Assembly (NCBI RefSeq): GCF_002735905.1 | Contig: NZ_PEBD01000010.1 | Location: forward strand, 1,302,001 to 1,366,000 | Direction of reading: 5' to 3' | From: Williamsia muralis | Lineage (GTDB): Bacteria; Actinomycetota; Actinomycetes; Mycobacteriales; Mycobacteriaceae | Length of the DNA stretch: 64,000 nucleotides | Shown here: positions 1-8,413 of the stretch, piece after piece | How the letters are laid out: every line of letters begins with the position of its first letter | Numbering within the stretch: position 1 is the first letter of the stretch | Notes under the pieces: model-generated | Seen by the model: the letters and a program-made list of their open reading frames with translations, nothing else | Told to the model about the DNA's origin: nothing | Databases searched by the model: none | Made by a program: the position numbers and the translations under genes

Positions 1-506
1 AGGTTCTGGTCGATCAGTTGCGAAACCTGTTGAATGGGGCCATTTCCGACGTTCTCGGGTAGCCAGATGGCCACATAGGGCCGATGATCGACGGCGTACC
101 AGAGGAAGCCCTTGGCCTCGGTTGTCGCCGACACCGAGAACCACTGCACCGGATCGACGACCTGCAACCCAGAGGTCGGCGAGAGCGATTCGGGCCGATC
201 GACTCCGCAACGCACCTGGACGGGTCCGGCCACCTGGTCGCCTGGCGCCCAGGTCACCAGGCCGTCCGCAGCGGTCTCTCGCTTGCCGAACCCATCAAAA
301 CTCTCGGGAAGGGCGGCAATGAGTTTCGCGCACTCTGGAGAGCCCCGTTCGGGCGCTGCCATCGTCTTCAGCGGGGTGTCGTCGGAGGTTGCACCGTCTG
401 TGCCGACCACTGCATAGGTGATGAACCCCACGATCACCATGACCGGGATCGCCACGATGCTGGCGATCACGGCCGGGCTGAGCCGGCGCGTCGACGAGTC
501 GCTCAC
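1..506 (-). CDS. DUF3515 family membrane-anchored protein (C-terminus cut by window edge)
   Basis: Translated from the minus strand: a short charged N-terminus, one hydrophobic segment at about residues 12-35 (PAVIASIVAIPVMVIVGFIT), then a soluble outward-facing domain with two cysteines (SPECAKLIAALP and VQVRCGVD) and conserved-looking stretches such as WFSVSATTEAKGFLWYAVDH and PYVAIWLPE. This matches DUF3515 proteins, which in mycobacteria also lie beside thiL. The function is unknown. The GTG start shares GTGA with the stop of the upstream Lrp-like gene, so the two are probably translationally coupled. The reading frame is still open at base 1, so the stop lies outside the window. Confidence 0.8.
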   Translation of the reverse strand, partial: MSDSSTRRLSPAVIASIVAIPVMVIVGFITYAVVGTDGATSDDTPLKTMAAPERGSPECAKLIAALPESFDGFGKRETAADGLVTWAPGDQVAGPVQVRCGVDRPESLSPTSGLQVVDPVQWFSVSATTEAKGFLWYAVDHRPYVAIWLPENVGNGPIQQVSQLIDQN

Positions 507-751
507 CCCTGCCTCGGCGTACCGGTCACCACCGGGCAGGTCAACGTCCGGGTGATTCCTTCGACCTGCTGGATCTTCGGTACCACCGCTTCGGTGAGGT
601 GCGTCCCGTCGGTCGCATCCACGCGCACGATGACGTCGTAAGGGCCGCTGACCTCCTCCGACGAGGCGACGCCGTCGATTTCCGAGATGGTGGCCGCTGC
701 CACGGCGGCCTTTCCGACCTCGGTCTGGATCAGTATGTATGCCTGAACCAC
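503..751 (-). CDS. Stand-alone Lrp/AsnC ligand-binding (RAM) domain protein
   Basis: An 82-residue protein (VVQAYILIQTEVGKAA...GPYDVIVRVDA...VEGITRTLTCPVV) that is only the alpha/beta ligand-binding and oligomerisation half of an Lrp/AsnC regulator; no helix-turn-helix precedes it. Such stand-alone domains can bind amino acids or form mixed oligomers with full-length Lrp proteins; the ligand here is unknown. I chose the GTG at 751 because AAAGGA lies six bases upstream and the family fold begins there; a longer reading into thiL has no support. It overlaps the DUF3515 gene by four bases and is divergent from thiL. Confidence 0.85.
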   Translation of the reverse strand: MVQAYILIQTEVGKAAVAAATISEIDGVASSEEVSGPYDVIVRVDATDGTHLTEAVVPKIQQVEGITRTLTCPVVTGTPRQG

Positions 752-881
752 GGCGTTCCTTTCGCTGGCGACTGCGATCAACCGGTGGCTGACCCAAATA
801 CACTGGCACATATTCTCACCGACAACGGTGCTCAGAGGCCAATCAACAGACTCGAGATGAACGAAGGGGCGGTGAGGGAAC

Positions 882-1847
882 CTGTCCAGCGATCCCGTCC
901 GCACGGTCGGCGACGTCGGTGAGCAAGAGCTGATCGCGCTGTTCACCGCACAAAACGACTCCGCTCCTGCAGATGGGGTGATCGTGGGCCCGGGTGATGA
1001 CGCCGCGGTTCTCGTCGGCAGCGGACCGGTGGTGGTGAGTACCGATGCACTCGTCGACGGACAACACTTCCGACTCGACTGGAGCACGCCACGTCAGGTG
1101 GGCGCCAAAGCGGTGGTGGCAAATGCCGCCGACGTGATGTCGATGGGCGCCAGGGTCACCGGTTTTGTGGTGTCGCTGACGTGCCCGGATCGAACACCGA
1201 CCACAACACTGGTCGGTGTCCGTGACGGAATGCGTGAGGCCGCAGCGCGGTACGGGGCGCAGGTCGTCGGTGGCGATCTCACCGCGGGCGATCAACTGGT
1301 GATCGCGGTGACGGCGATCGGCGCGATGGACGACCGCGCACCGGTTCGACTCTCCACACCGGTAGCCGGTGACGTCCTCGCCGTATCGGGCCCGCTCGGT
1401 GGATCCGCCGCGGGCCTGGCTCTCCTGCTGGCAGGCGTCGATGAGTTTGCCGATCTTGTTGCCACGCACTGCGTTCCGAAACCGCATCTACAGCTGGCCC
1501 TGGCCGCGGCGGAGTCGGGCGTGCACGCGATGACCGACATCTCGGACGGCCTGGCGAGTGAACTGCGAACGATGGCAAGGATGTCGGGTCTGTCGCTTCG
1601 GGTGGACCCCGCTGCCATTCCGGTGCCCCCCGACCTGGCCGCGGCAGCAGCCGAGCTGGGTGTCGACCCGGTCCGCTGGGCTGTGGCCGGTGGAGAAGAC
1701 CATGAACTGTTGGCTGCCTTCGCGCCCGGTGAGCTGCCGGCGGGGTGGACCGCGATCGGGTCGGTGCATGCGGCTGACAGCGGCCCGTCGGTGGTGGTCT
1801 CGGGCTTGGATGTGTCCGACCTCAACAGCGGCTGGCGGACATTCTGA
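882..1847 (+). CDS. thiL: Thiamine-monophosphate kinase ThiL, apparent CTG start
   Basis: ThiL phosphorylates thiamine monophosphate to thiamine diphosphate, the last step of cofactor synthesis. The AIRS/PurM-like fold is evident: VGPGDDAAVL near the N-terminus, STDALVDGQHFRLDW, NAADVMSMGA, GGDLTAGD, TDISDGL and AGGEDHELL. The first in-frame GTG is at 978, but homologues begin about 25 residues earlier, and those residues (RTVGDVGEQELIALF) are present here in frame. An in-frame stop at 873-875 closes the frame. Between the two, no ATG, GTG or TTG occurs; the only start-like codon is CTG at 882, preceded by GGTGAGGGAAC. I therefore propose a 321-residue protein from CTG. Confidence 0.85.
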   Translation: MSSDPVRTVGDVGEQELIALFTAQNDSAPADGVIVGPGDDAAVLVGSGPVVVSTDALVDGQHFRLDWSTPRQVGAKAVVANAADVMSMGARVTGFVVSLTCPDRTPTTTLVGVRDGMREAAARYGAQVVGGDLTAGDQLVIAVTAIGAMDDRAPVRLSTPVAGDVLAVSGPLGGSAAGLALLLAGVDEFADLVATHCVPKPHLQLALAAAESGVHAMTDISDGLASELRTMARMSGLSLRVDPAAIPVPPDLAAAAAELGVDPVRWAVAGGEDHELLAAFAPGELPAGWTAIGSVHAADSGPSVVVSGLDVSDLNSGWRTF

Positions 1848-1891
1848 CCGCTGCGGTCGACCGCCCGGGCGCCCGCGATACTGTGACTGTC

Positions 1892-2413
1892 ATGGCGATC
1901 TACGCACTCGATGACCGAGAGCCGCAATTGGGCGAAGGGGTCTACATCCATCCTGACGCGGTGGTGATCGGAGCCGTCACGCTCGAGGCGGGGGTCTCGG
2001 TCTGGCCCGGCGCCGTGCTTCGGGGCGACTACGGAACCATCTCTGTCGGCGAGCGGACAAACATCCAGGACGGCACGGTCATCCACTGCACACTCGTGGA
2101 CGCAACGGTGATCGGGGCGCGGTGCACCATCGGGCACAATGCGCACATCGAAGGCGCCGTGATCGGCGACAACTGTCTGATCGCCTCAGGGTCGGTGGTA
2201 CTCAACGGGTCTCGGATCGGGGCCGGTTCCATTGTCGGTGCCGGTGCGGTGGTGCCGTTCAAGTTCGAGGTACCCGACCGTTCGATGGCGCTCGGTGTTC
2301 CGGCGAAAATACGTCAGGGCTACCAGGTTCCGGAAGGTCACATCGACCTGAACGTCGATCTGTACGCCAACAATGCCGCCTACTATCGAACTGCCCTGAG
2401 GCGGCTCGACTAG
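1892..2413 (+). CDS. Gamma-carbonic-anhydrase-like hexapeptide-repeat protein
   Basis: A 173-residue left-handed beta-helix protein with repeating hexapeptides (VVIGAVTLEAGVSVWPGAVLRGD, IGARCTIGHNAHIEGAVIGDNCLIASGSVV). The metal-ligand histidines of gamma-carbonic anhydrases seem present (VIHCT and GHNAH). The family includes real zinc or iron carbonic anhydrases and relatives such as PaaY and YrdA; the substrate cannot be told from sequence. I chose ATG 1892, near a GATACT -10-like box at 1877-1882; GTG 1883, three codons earlier, is an alternative. It lies between thiL and ung, in tandem with both. Confidence 0.75.
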   Translation: MAIYALDDREPQLGEGVYIHPDAVVIGAVTLEAGVSVWPGAVLRGDYGTISVGERTNIQDGTVIHCTLVDATVIGARCTIGHNAHIEGAVIGDNCLIASGSVVLNGSRIGAGSIVGAGAVVPFKFEVPDRSMALGVPAKIRQGYQVPEGHIDLNVDLYANNAAYYRTALRRLD

Positions 2414-2446
2414 GTGATCGGCACTTTTTCCGCGGTGAGGAGCGAT

Positions 2447-3127
2447 ATGTCCGACGGGCGACCACTGTCCGAACTCGTGGATGCGGGGTGGGCAACAGCC
2501 CTCGAACCGGTGGCCGACGACGTCGCGCGGATGGGCGAGTTTCTGCGTGCCGAGCTGGCCGCAGGGCGAAAGTATCTGCCGTCGGGGCCCAACGTCTTGC
2601 GCGCGTTCACCCGTCCCTTCGACGAGGTGAGAGTTCTCGTGGTGGGCCAAGATCCCTACCCGACGCCCGGACATGCTGTGGGACTGAGCTTTTCGGTGGC
2701 GCCGGAGGTGCGACCGGTTCCTCGCAGCCTGGGGAACATCTTCACCGAGTACGGTTCCGATCTCGGATTTCCGCGGCCGTCGAACGGGGACCTGACGCCC
2801 TGGGCGGATCAAGGGGTACTGCTGCTCAATCGGGTTCTCACGGTCGCGCCCGGAACCCCGGCGAGCCACCGCGGCAAGGGGTGGGAGGCAGTCACCGAGT
2901 GTGCCATTAAGGCCTTGGCGGCCCGAGATCAGCCGTTGGTGGCGATTCTGTGGGGGAAAGATGCCGCATCACTGACGCCCTGGTTGCCCGGGGTCGCGAC
3001 GATCACGTCTCCCCATCCGTCGCCGCTGTCGGCAAGTCGCGGATTTTTCGGGTCGAAGCCGTTCTCGCGTGCCAATGCAGCGCTCGCCGAACAGGGTGCC
3101 GATGGGGTGGACTGGCGCCTGCCGTGA
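2447..3127 (+). CDS. ung: Uracil-DNA glycosylase, family 1
   Basis: Ung removes uracil from DNA at the start of base-excision repair. The protein (226 residues) carries the water-activating motif [17 protein letters not shown], the uracil-recognition region LLLNRVLTV, and the DNA-intercalation loop [15 protein letters not shown]. Length and sequence fit family 1. I chose ATG 2447 because GAGG lies seven bases upstream and the protein then begins [11 protein letters not shown] like its homologues; the longer reading from GTG 2414 has no ribosome site. The gene converges with the crotonase gene that follows. Confidence 0.96.
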   Translation: MSDGRPLSELVDAGWATALEPVADDVARMGEFLRAELAAGRKYLPSGPNVLRAFTRPFDEVRVLVVGQDPYPTPGHAVGLSFSVAPEVRPVPRSLGNIFTEYGSDLGFPRPSNGDLTPWADQGVLLLNRVLTVAPGTPASHRGKGWEAVTECAIKALAARDQPLVAILWGKDAASLTPWLPGVATITSPHPSPLSASRGFFGSKPFSRANAALAEQGADGVDWRLP

Positions 3128-3160
3128 ACGGCGACGTAACAGCAAGTCTGGTACCGGCGA

Positions 3161-3982
3161 CTACTTGCCGTTGATGGAGGAGAAGTCCGGCTTGCGTTTG
3201 CCGACGAACGCGTCGACGCCTTCGACTCCGTCGGGCTGGCCGGACAGTGCCGAGATCGATGCGGCCTCGGCATCGAGCTGATCGCTCAGCGTGGATGTCG
3301 GGGAGTTCGTGAGAAGTGCCCGAGTGGCGGACAGGGCCCGCCACGGACCGGCCGCGATCGCGGATGCAGCGGCCTCTGCGGTCGCCAGAACTTGGTCGTC
3401 TTCCACGATGCGTGAGAGCAAACCCAGTTCGAGTGCACCGGCCGCGTCCACGATCCGGTTGGTCAAGATGATGTCGCGGGCACGGGCGGTTCCGACAACC
3501 CGGGGGAGCGACCACGTGAGGCCGCCGTCCGGACTGAGACCGATCCCGATGTAGGCCGGACGCATCTTGGTGGATGTACCACCGATGGCGACATCGCTGT
3601 GCGTCACCAAACTCATCCCCGCGCCGGCGGCCCAACCGTGCACCGCTGCGACGATCGGGAGATCGGCTCCGACGAGCGCTCGGATGAAGTGGTGGAAGTC
3701 ACCGGCGAGACCGCCGAGGAAGTCAGGTCGATCGTCGGCAGCCGCGAAATCGCGAACATTGCCGCCCGCGCAGAAGTTGGCGCCGGTACCGATCAGAAGA
3801 ATGGCACCGGCTTTGATCTCGCCACGCGCCACCTGGAGCAAGACCTCGGTGCCCCGGTTGAAATAACCGCGGTCCAGGGAGTTGCCCGCTTTGTCAGAGG
3901 CGACGGCGATCCGTAGAACGCCGTCGTCGCTGAGCTGGACGGAATCAGACCCGACGGTCGATCCCGGCCGTGTGTCGGTCAC
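3161..3982 (-). CDS. Enoyl-CoA hydratase/isomerase family (crotonase) protein
   Basis: A 273-residue crotonase. The oxyanion-hole segments are GTGANFCAGGNVRDF and HGWAAGAGMSL. The second catalytic region reads GIGLSPDGGLTWSLPRVVG, with aspartate where classical hydratases have glutamate; the GLSPDGG form is typical of isomerases of the PaaG/2-(1,2-epoxyphenyl)acetyl-CoA isomerase kind, so isomerase activity is more likely than hydration. The substrate is unknown. The GTG start at 3982 lies four bases beyond the rpmB stop, so it is probably cotranscribed with rpmB, an unusual partner. It converges with ung. Confidence 0.85.
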   Translation of the reverse strand: MTDTRPGSTVGSDSVQLSDDGVLRIAVASDKAGNSLDRGYFNRGTEVLLQVARGEIKAGAILLIGTGANFCAGGNVRDFAAADDRPDFLGGLAGDFHHFIRALVGADLPIVAAVHGWAAGAGMSLVTHSDVAIGGTSTKMRPAYIGIGLSPDGGLTWSLPRVVGTARARDIILTNRIVDAAGALELGLLSRIVEDDQVLATAEAAASAIAAGPWRALSATRALLTNSPTSTLSDQLDAEAASISALSGQPDGVEGVDAFVGKRKPDFSSINGK

Positions 3983-3986
3983 GGGG

Positions 3987-4178
3987 TCAGCCCCGGACGA
4001 CCTTGCCGGCCTTCAGGCATGAGGTGCAGACATTCAGGCGCTTACGGTTTCCGGGAGCGATCTGGGCCCGAACGGTCTGGATGTTCGGGTTCCAGCGCCG
4101 GTTGGTACGCCGGTGTGAGTGAGAGACCGACTTACCGAAGCCGGGGCCCTTGGCGCATACGTCGCAGACGGCAGCCAT
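3987..4178 (-). CDS. rpmB: 50S ribosomal protein L28
   Basis: A 63-residue L28: [27 protein letters not shown]-type N-terminus and the C-terminal zinc-ribbon half with [12 protein letters not shown]. Both CXXC pairs (CDVC and CTSC) are present, so this is the zinc-binding (C+) form. Many actinobacteria carry a second, cysteine-free copy for zinc starvation; none is in this window. The start ATG 4178 follows AAGGAG with seven bases between. The longer open frame to 4253 is not needed. It is divergent from the DAK2 gene. Confidence 0.95.
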   Translation of the reverse strand: MAAVCDVCAKGPGFGKSVSHSHRRTNRRWNPNIQTVRAQIAPGNRKRLNVCTSCLKAGKVVRG

Positions 4179-4349
4179 CGTCGAACTCCTTAGTGAGAAA
4201 CTGGTGGTCATGGCCCCTCGGTGTTCGGCGTGACGCCGGCGTCCGATAGGCAACCCTGCAAGGATAGCGGCTCGGTGGGCCGCGATCCAAATAGCCTCAC
4301 GTCCCCGTCCCGCTGATACGGCCGGGTCCGGTTGGTCGTCCCCTCAGAT

Positions 4350-4366
4350 TAGTCTGTGGAACAGAC
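4350..4366 (+). promoter_or_regulatory. Candidate promoter with overlapping inverted repeat before the DAK2 gene
   Basis: A -10-like TAGTCT at 4350-4355 overlaps a perfect inverted repeat GTCTGT-gga-ACAGAC at 4352-4366. Transcription would start about 4362, leaving a short 5' leader carrying AGGGGAGG before the DAK2 gene. The repeat would lie across the transcription start, a position suited to a repressor, but it is short and could be chance. Confidence 0.35.
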
Positions 4367-4388
4367 CACATGAGGGGAGGTGCGGACA

Positions 4389-6068
4389 TTGACGGAGCAG
4401 GTTGGTGTACCCGCCATGGACCCCGGGTTGTTGCGCGACTGGATCGAGGGTGCGGTGGCAGGGCTCGGCGCCGTCCGCGCCGAGATCAACGACCTCAACG
4501 TCTTCCCCATTCCGGATTCGGACACCGGTAGCAACATGCTGCACACGATGATGGCGGCAGCCGACGCAGTGGGTGAGGTCCAGGCCGAGGCCGATACGGC
4601 GACGGTCGCCAGGGCGATGGCTGATGGTGCCGTGGGCAAGGCGCGGGGCAACTCGGGCATCATTCTCTCGCAGGTCCTCGTCGGACTGGCCGACGCTGCC
4701 GAGGTCAACTCCGTCGGTGGCCGTGTCTCCTTCAACCAGTTGTGGGTCGCGGGCCTGCGTCTCGGATCGCTCGCGGCCACGCGCGCGGTGAGCCAGCCGC
4801 GTGAAGGCACCGTCCTGACGTTGCTGCGGCGCGCGGCGCACAATGCTGCCGAACACATCGAGGCGACGCCTGCCGACCTCGCCAGGGCGATCGCCGACGG
4901 CTGTGCCGAGGATCTCGACCTCACCACCGGCCAACTCGACGTGCTGGCTCAGGCCGGGGTGGTCGACGCCGGTGGACGCGGTCTGCTCGTGATCTTCGAC
5001 GAACTGGTCAAGGTACTCACCGGTGTATCTGCACGCCGCCGTCGTTATCAGGGCGCGCTGGCCGGTGGCGGTGACCGCATCGGACACCAGATCGGCGAGA
5101 CGTGCGAGAGCGACGATGAGATGGACTTCGAGGTGATGTATCTCCTCGAAGGCGCTGCCGCAGAGCAGATCTCGACGTTGCGGCGCGATCTGGACGATCT
5201 CGGTGATGCGGTGGTGATCGTCGGCGACAGCGCCGATGACGAAGCAGGTGAACGATTCTCGATTCACGTGCACACCTGTGAACCGGGTGCGGCGATCGAG
5301 GCGGGGCTGGCCCTGGGAAGGGTCTCCGACATCCGGATCAGCTGCTTTCTGCTCGATGCCCATCGAGGCCAGGACGACGACGCCGGGCACCTTCCCAAAC
5401 GTAAACGTGCCGTCGTCGCCGTCGTCACCGGCGACGAGGCTGCCGAGTTGTTCGAACAGGAGGGGGCCGTGGTGGTCCGCGCCGACACCGACGGTGCCGG
5501 TGAACTGGATGCGGACGCGTTGGCCAAGGCGATCATCGAGGTCGACAGTGCACATGTGGTGTTGATGGGCAATGGGGCTTTGCCGGCCCAGGAACTCGTC
5601 GCCGTCGCCGCCGCTGCCCGCTCGCGGGAGCGCTCGGTGGTCATCCTCCCGGGCGGGTCGATGGTGCAGAGTCTGTCGGCGATGGCCGTCCACGACCCGA
5701 CCGAACTGGCCGACGACGACGCCTACGCGATGGCAGAAGCAGCCGCCGCAACGAGATTCGGTGCGGTGGTGGTGGCCACCGAGACGGCCCTGACCTTTGC
5801 CGGAACCTGCCGGCCGGGTGACCACCTCGGACTCATCGGCGACGGAGTCCTGGTGATCGACAGGGAGATCCTCGGCGCTGCGACAGGTCTGATCGATCTG
5901 CTGCTCAGCACGGGTGGCGAGATGGTCAGCGTGCTGGCGGGCCGCAACCTCGAACCAGGGGTTCTGGAGCAGCTCGAGCACCACGTGAACACCAACCACC
6001 CCGGGGTCGAGTTCGTCAGCTACCCCGGCGGCCAGGTCGGCGAGCTCCTGCAGGTCGGAGTCGAATAG
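4389..6068 (+). CDS. DAK2 domain protein, fatty-acid-kinase A (FakA)-like
   Basis: A roughly 559-residue protein. The N-terminal Dak2 domain has the nucleotide/metal motif NVFPIPDSDTGSNMLHTM and GNSGIILSQVL; the C-terminal part is the DegV-like half of FakA/YloV proteins. FakA phosphorylates fatty acids bound by a FakB/DegV protein, and a degV gene lies at 17.2 kb, so the two may cooperate (inference). In M. tuberculosis this locus is split into two annotated genes; here it is one frame. The start is uncertain: TTG 4389 gives good spacing from AGGGGAGG, GTG 4380 abuts it, and ATG 4416 is further in. It is followed after 13 bases by recG. Confidence 0.85.
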   Translation: MTEQVGVPAMDPGLLRDWIEGAVAGLGAVRAEINDLNVFPIPDSDTGSNMLHTMMAAADAVGEVQAEADTATVARAMADGAVGKARGNSGIILSQVLVGLADAAEVNSVGGRVSFNQLWVAGLRLGSLAATRAVSQPREGTVLTLLRRAAHNAAEHIEATPADLARAIADGCAEDLDLTTGQLDVLAQAGVVDAGGRGLLVIFDELVKVLTGVSARRRRYQGALAGGGDRIGHQIGETCESDDEMDFEVMYLLEGAAAEQISTLRRDLDDLGDAVVIVGDSADDEAGERFSIHVHTCEPGAAIEAGLALGRVSDIRISCFLLDAHRGQDDDAGHLPKRKRAVVAVVTGDEAAELFEQEGAVVVRADTDGAGELDADALAKAIIEVDSAHVVLMGNGALPAQELVAVAAAARSRERSVVILPGGSMVQSLSAMAVHDPTELADDDAYAMAEAAAATRFGAVVVATETALTFAGTCRPGDHLGLIGDGVLVIDREILGAATGLIDLLLSTGGEMVSVLAGRNLEPGVLEQLEHHVNTNHPGVEFVSYPGGQVGELLQVGVE

Positions 6069-6081
6069 GCATGGCACGCTA

Positions 6082-8385
6082 GTGGTTTCGCTGTCCGACT
6101 CGCTCGAGACGGTGCTCGGCGCCAAAGCCGCCGACATGCTCGAGGAACAGATCAAGGTGCAGACCGTCGGTGAGCTCTTACGCTACGTTCCCGACCGCTA
6201 CGTCAAACAAGGTGATCTCTCGGGCGAGCGCAGACCCGAACCCGGTGAGCGCCTCACCGTGGTGGCCCGGGTCGAGGAGAACAAGACGATCCCGATCCGC
6301 AATTCCCGCCGGAAAATGGTCAAACTCGTGGTCTTCGACGGGAACGTCCGGATCGCTGTCACCTTCTTCAACTCGCCGTGGATCGCCGCGAAACTCCCCA
6401 AGGGGACACGGGTGATGATGGCCGGCGAGGTCAAGTATTTCCGCGACGAACTACAGCTCACCCACCCGAACTGGCTGCTGCTGCCAGAGGACGGCACCTC
6501 GATCGAGGCCGACGACGCGGTGGGGTCGGCGGTGATGGCGGGGATCGCCAAAGCGCTTGCGGTGGACGCAGGAGACGGCGGCGGAGAAAAAGATGGGTCG
6601 ATCGATTTCTCCGAATTCCTGCGCGATGTGATCCCCGTGTACCGGGGCACGGCCAAGTTGCAGGCGTGGACCATCTGGCAATGTGTGCGCGCCGTTCTCG
6701 GCCAACTCGATCCGATCGACGACCCGTTGCCCGACACCGAGCGGCTCGCCCGCGGGTTGATCGGTGCGGACGAGGCGCTTCGCAAGATTCACGTACCCGA
6801 GGGGCAGAACGACATCGACCAAGCGCGTGCCCGGCTCAAGTTCGACGAGGCGCTCGCGTTGCAACTGGCATTGGCGCAGCGACGCCACGTCGACCGCGGT
6901 GCGGCCGGCCCTGTCTGTCGGCACGTACCCGGTGGCCTCGAGGACAAGATGATCGCGCGGCTGCCCTTCACTCTCACCGAAGGCCAGGCGGCTGTGATCG
7001 ACGAGATCAGCGCCGACCTCGCAGCCCCGATCACCGCGGCCGATCAGTCCAGCGTCGCGCCGATGAGCAGGCTGCTGCAGGGAGAGGTCGGGTCGGGCAA
7101 GACCTTGGTGGCGCTGCTGGTGATGCTGAGGGTGATCGACAACGGCTACCAGTGCGCGCTGCTGGCTCCGACGGAAGTCCTTGCCGCTCAGCATCTCCGG
7201 ACGCTCGAGGCGATGCTCGGAGGACTCGCGCGCGAAGGTGAGCTCGACGGGGAGGAGGGAGCCACGCGGATCGCGCTGATCACCGGATCCATGAAGACGG
7301 CGGCCAAACGCACCGCGCTTCTGGAAACCGTCACCGGCCAGGTGGGCATCTTGATCGGCACCCACGCGCTCCTCCAGGAACACGTCGACTTCTTCAACCT
7401 CGGTTTTGTCGTGGTCGACGAGCAGCACAGATTCGGTGTGGAACAGCGCGATACGTTGCGGTCCCGTGGACGCGACGGAATCGTCCCGCATCTGCTGGTG
7501 ATGACCGCGACGCCCATCCCGCGCACTGTGGCCATGACCGTGTTCGGAGATCTCGAGACCTCCACGCTCCGAGAGCTGCCGCGTGGTCGTCAACCGATCA
7601 CCACGAGTGTGGTCCCACGTGGGAATCCGAAGTGGGTCCAGCGTGTCTGGGAGCGGGTGAACGAGGAGGTCGAGGCCGGTCGACAGGTGTACGTGGTGTG
7701 CGCCCGGATCGGCGACGACGGGACTGCGGCCGGGCAGAAGTCGGAACGCAAAGGCGCCGAAGCCGCAGCCGAGCCGGCCACGTCCGCGGTGGACATGTTC
7801 ACGACGCTGAGCGAGGGGCCGCTGGGTGTTCATCGCCTCGGCCTTCTGCACGGTCGACTGCCCGCGGACGAGAAGGCCCTGCTGATGGCCGACTTCACCG
7901 CTGGGGATATCGACATCTTGGTGTCCACAACGGTGATCGAGGTCGGAGTGGACGTGCCCAATGCCACGACCATGGTGATCGTGGACGCCGAGCGTTTCGG
8001 GGTCAGTCAACTGCACCAATTGCGGGGCCGCGTCGGCCGTGGTGGTCTGCCCGGATTGTGTCTTCTGGTGACCGGTGCGTCGGAGATGTCGCCGGCGATG
8101 GAACGGTTACGGGCTGTCGCGGAGTCCAATGACGGGTTCGCGTTGTCGATCGTCGACCTGGCGCAGCGGAGGGAAGGTGATCTGCTTGGCTCCCTCCAAT
8201 CGGGGCAGACGTCGTCGCTCAAGTTCCTCTCTCTCCTCACCGACGGCGACCTCATCGAGGACACCCGCGCGCTGGCCGACGAAGTGGTGGGCCGCGACCT
8301 CACGCTCGTCGACCACAAGCCGATGGCGGGTCTCGTCGACTCGATCCTCGGGCCCGTCCGATTGGCCTATCTGGACAAGTCGTGA
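6082..8385 (+). CDS. recG: ATP-dependent DNA helicase RecG
   Basis: RecG reverses stalled forks and migrates Holliday junctions. The protein (767 residues) has an N-terminal wedge/OB domain (about residues 50-150), Walker A GEVGSGKT, the DEQH box (VVDEQHRFG), TATPIPRT, and the C-terminal helicase half with STTVIEVGVDVPNA and QLRGRVGRGG. Actinobacterial inserts (an acidic stretch near residue 165, and an Ala/Glu/Lys-rich stretch around residue 555) make it slightly longer than E. coli RecG. The GTG start follows the DAK2 stop by 13 bases without a clear ribosome site, suggesting operon expression. Confidence 0.96.
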   Translation: MVSLSDSLETVLGAKAADMLEEQIKVQTVGELLRYVPDRYVKQGDLSGERRPEPGERLTVVARVEENKTIPIRNSRRKMVKLVVFDGNVRIAVTFFNSPWIAAKLPKGTRVMMAGEVKYFRDELQLTHPNWLLLPEDGTSIEADDAVGSAVMAGIAKALAVDAGDGGGEKDGSIDFSEFLRDVIPVYRGTAKLQAWTIWQCVRAVLGQLDPIDDPLPDTERLARGLIGADEALRKIHVPEGQNDIDQARARLKFDEALALQLALAQRRHVDRGAAGPVCRHVPGGLEDKMIARLPFTLTEGQAAVIDEISADLAAPITAADQSSVAPMSRLLQGEVGSGKTLVALLVMLRVIDNGYQCALLAPTEVLAAQHLRTLEAMLGGLAREGELDGEEGATRIALITGSMKTAAKRTALLETVTGQVGILIGTHALLQEHVDFFNLGFVVVDEQHRFGVEQRDTLRSRGRDGIVPHLLVMTATPIPRTVAMTVFGDLETSTLRELPRGRQPITTSVVPRGNPKWVQRVWERVNEEVEAGRQVYVVCARIGDDGTAAGQKSERKGAEAAAEPATSAVDMFTTLSEGPLGVHRLGLLHGRLPADEKALLMADFTAGDIDILVSTTVIEVGVDVPNATTMVIVDAERFGVSQLHQLRGRVGRGGLPGLCLLVTGASEMSPAMERLRAVAESNDGFALSIVDLAQRREGDLLGSLQSGQTSSLKFLSLLTDGDLIEDTRALADEVVGRDLTLVDHKPMAGLVDSILGPVRLAYLDKS

Positions 8386-8413
8386 CGGCGGTACCGTTGC
8401 CCTGAAGTGGTGG

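Noticed and set aside
3128-3160. Terminator between ung and the crotonase gene
   Set aside because: The 33-base convergent gap offers only a short GCAAGT/ACTTGC pairing, not enough to call.
4344-6155. 603-codon minus-strand open frame
   Set aside because: Shadow of the DAK2 gene; residues are His/Arg/Asp-rich with no recognisable domain.
6451-8019. 522-codon minus-strand open frame
   Set aside because: Shadow of recG, lacking any motif.
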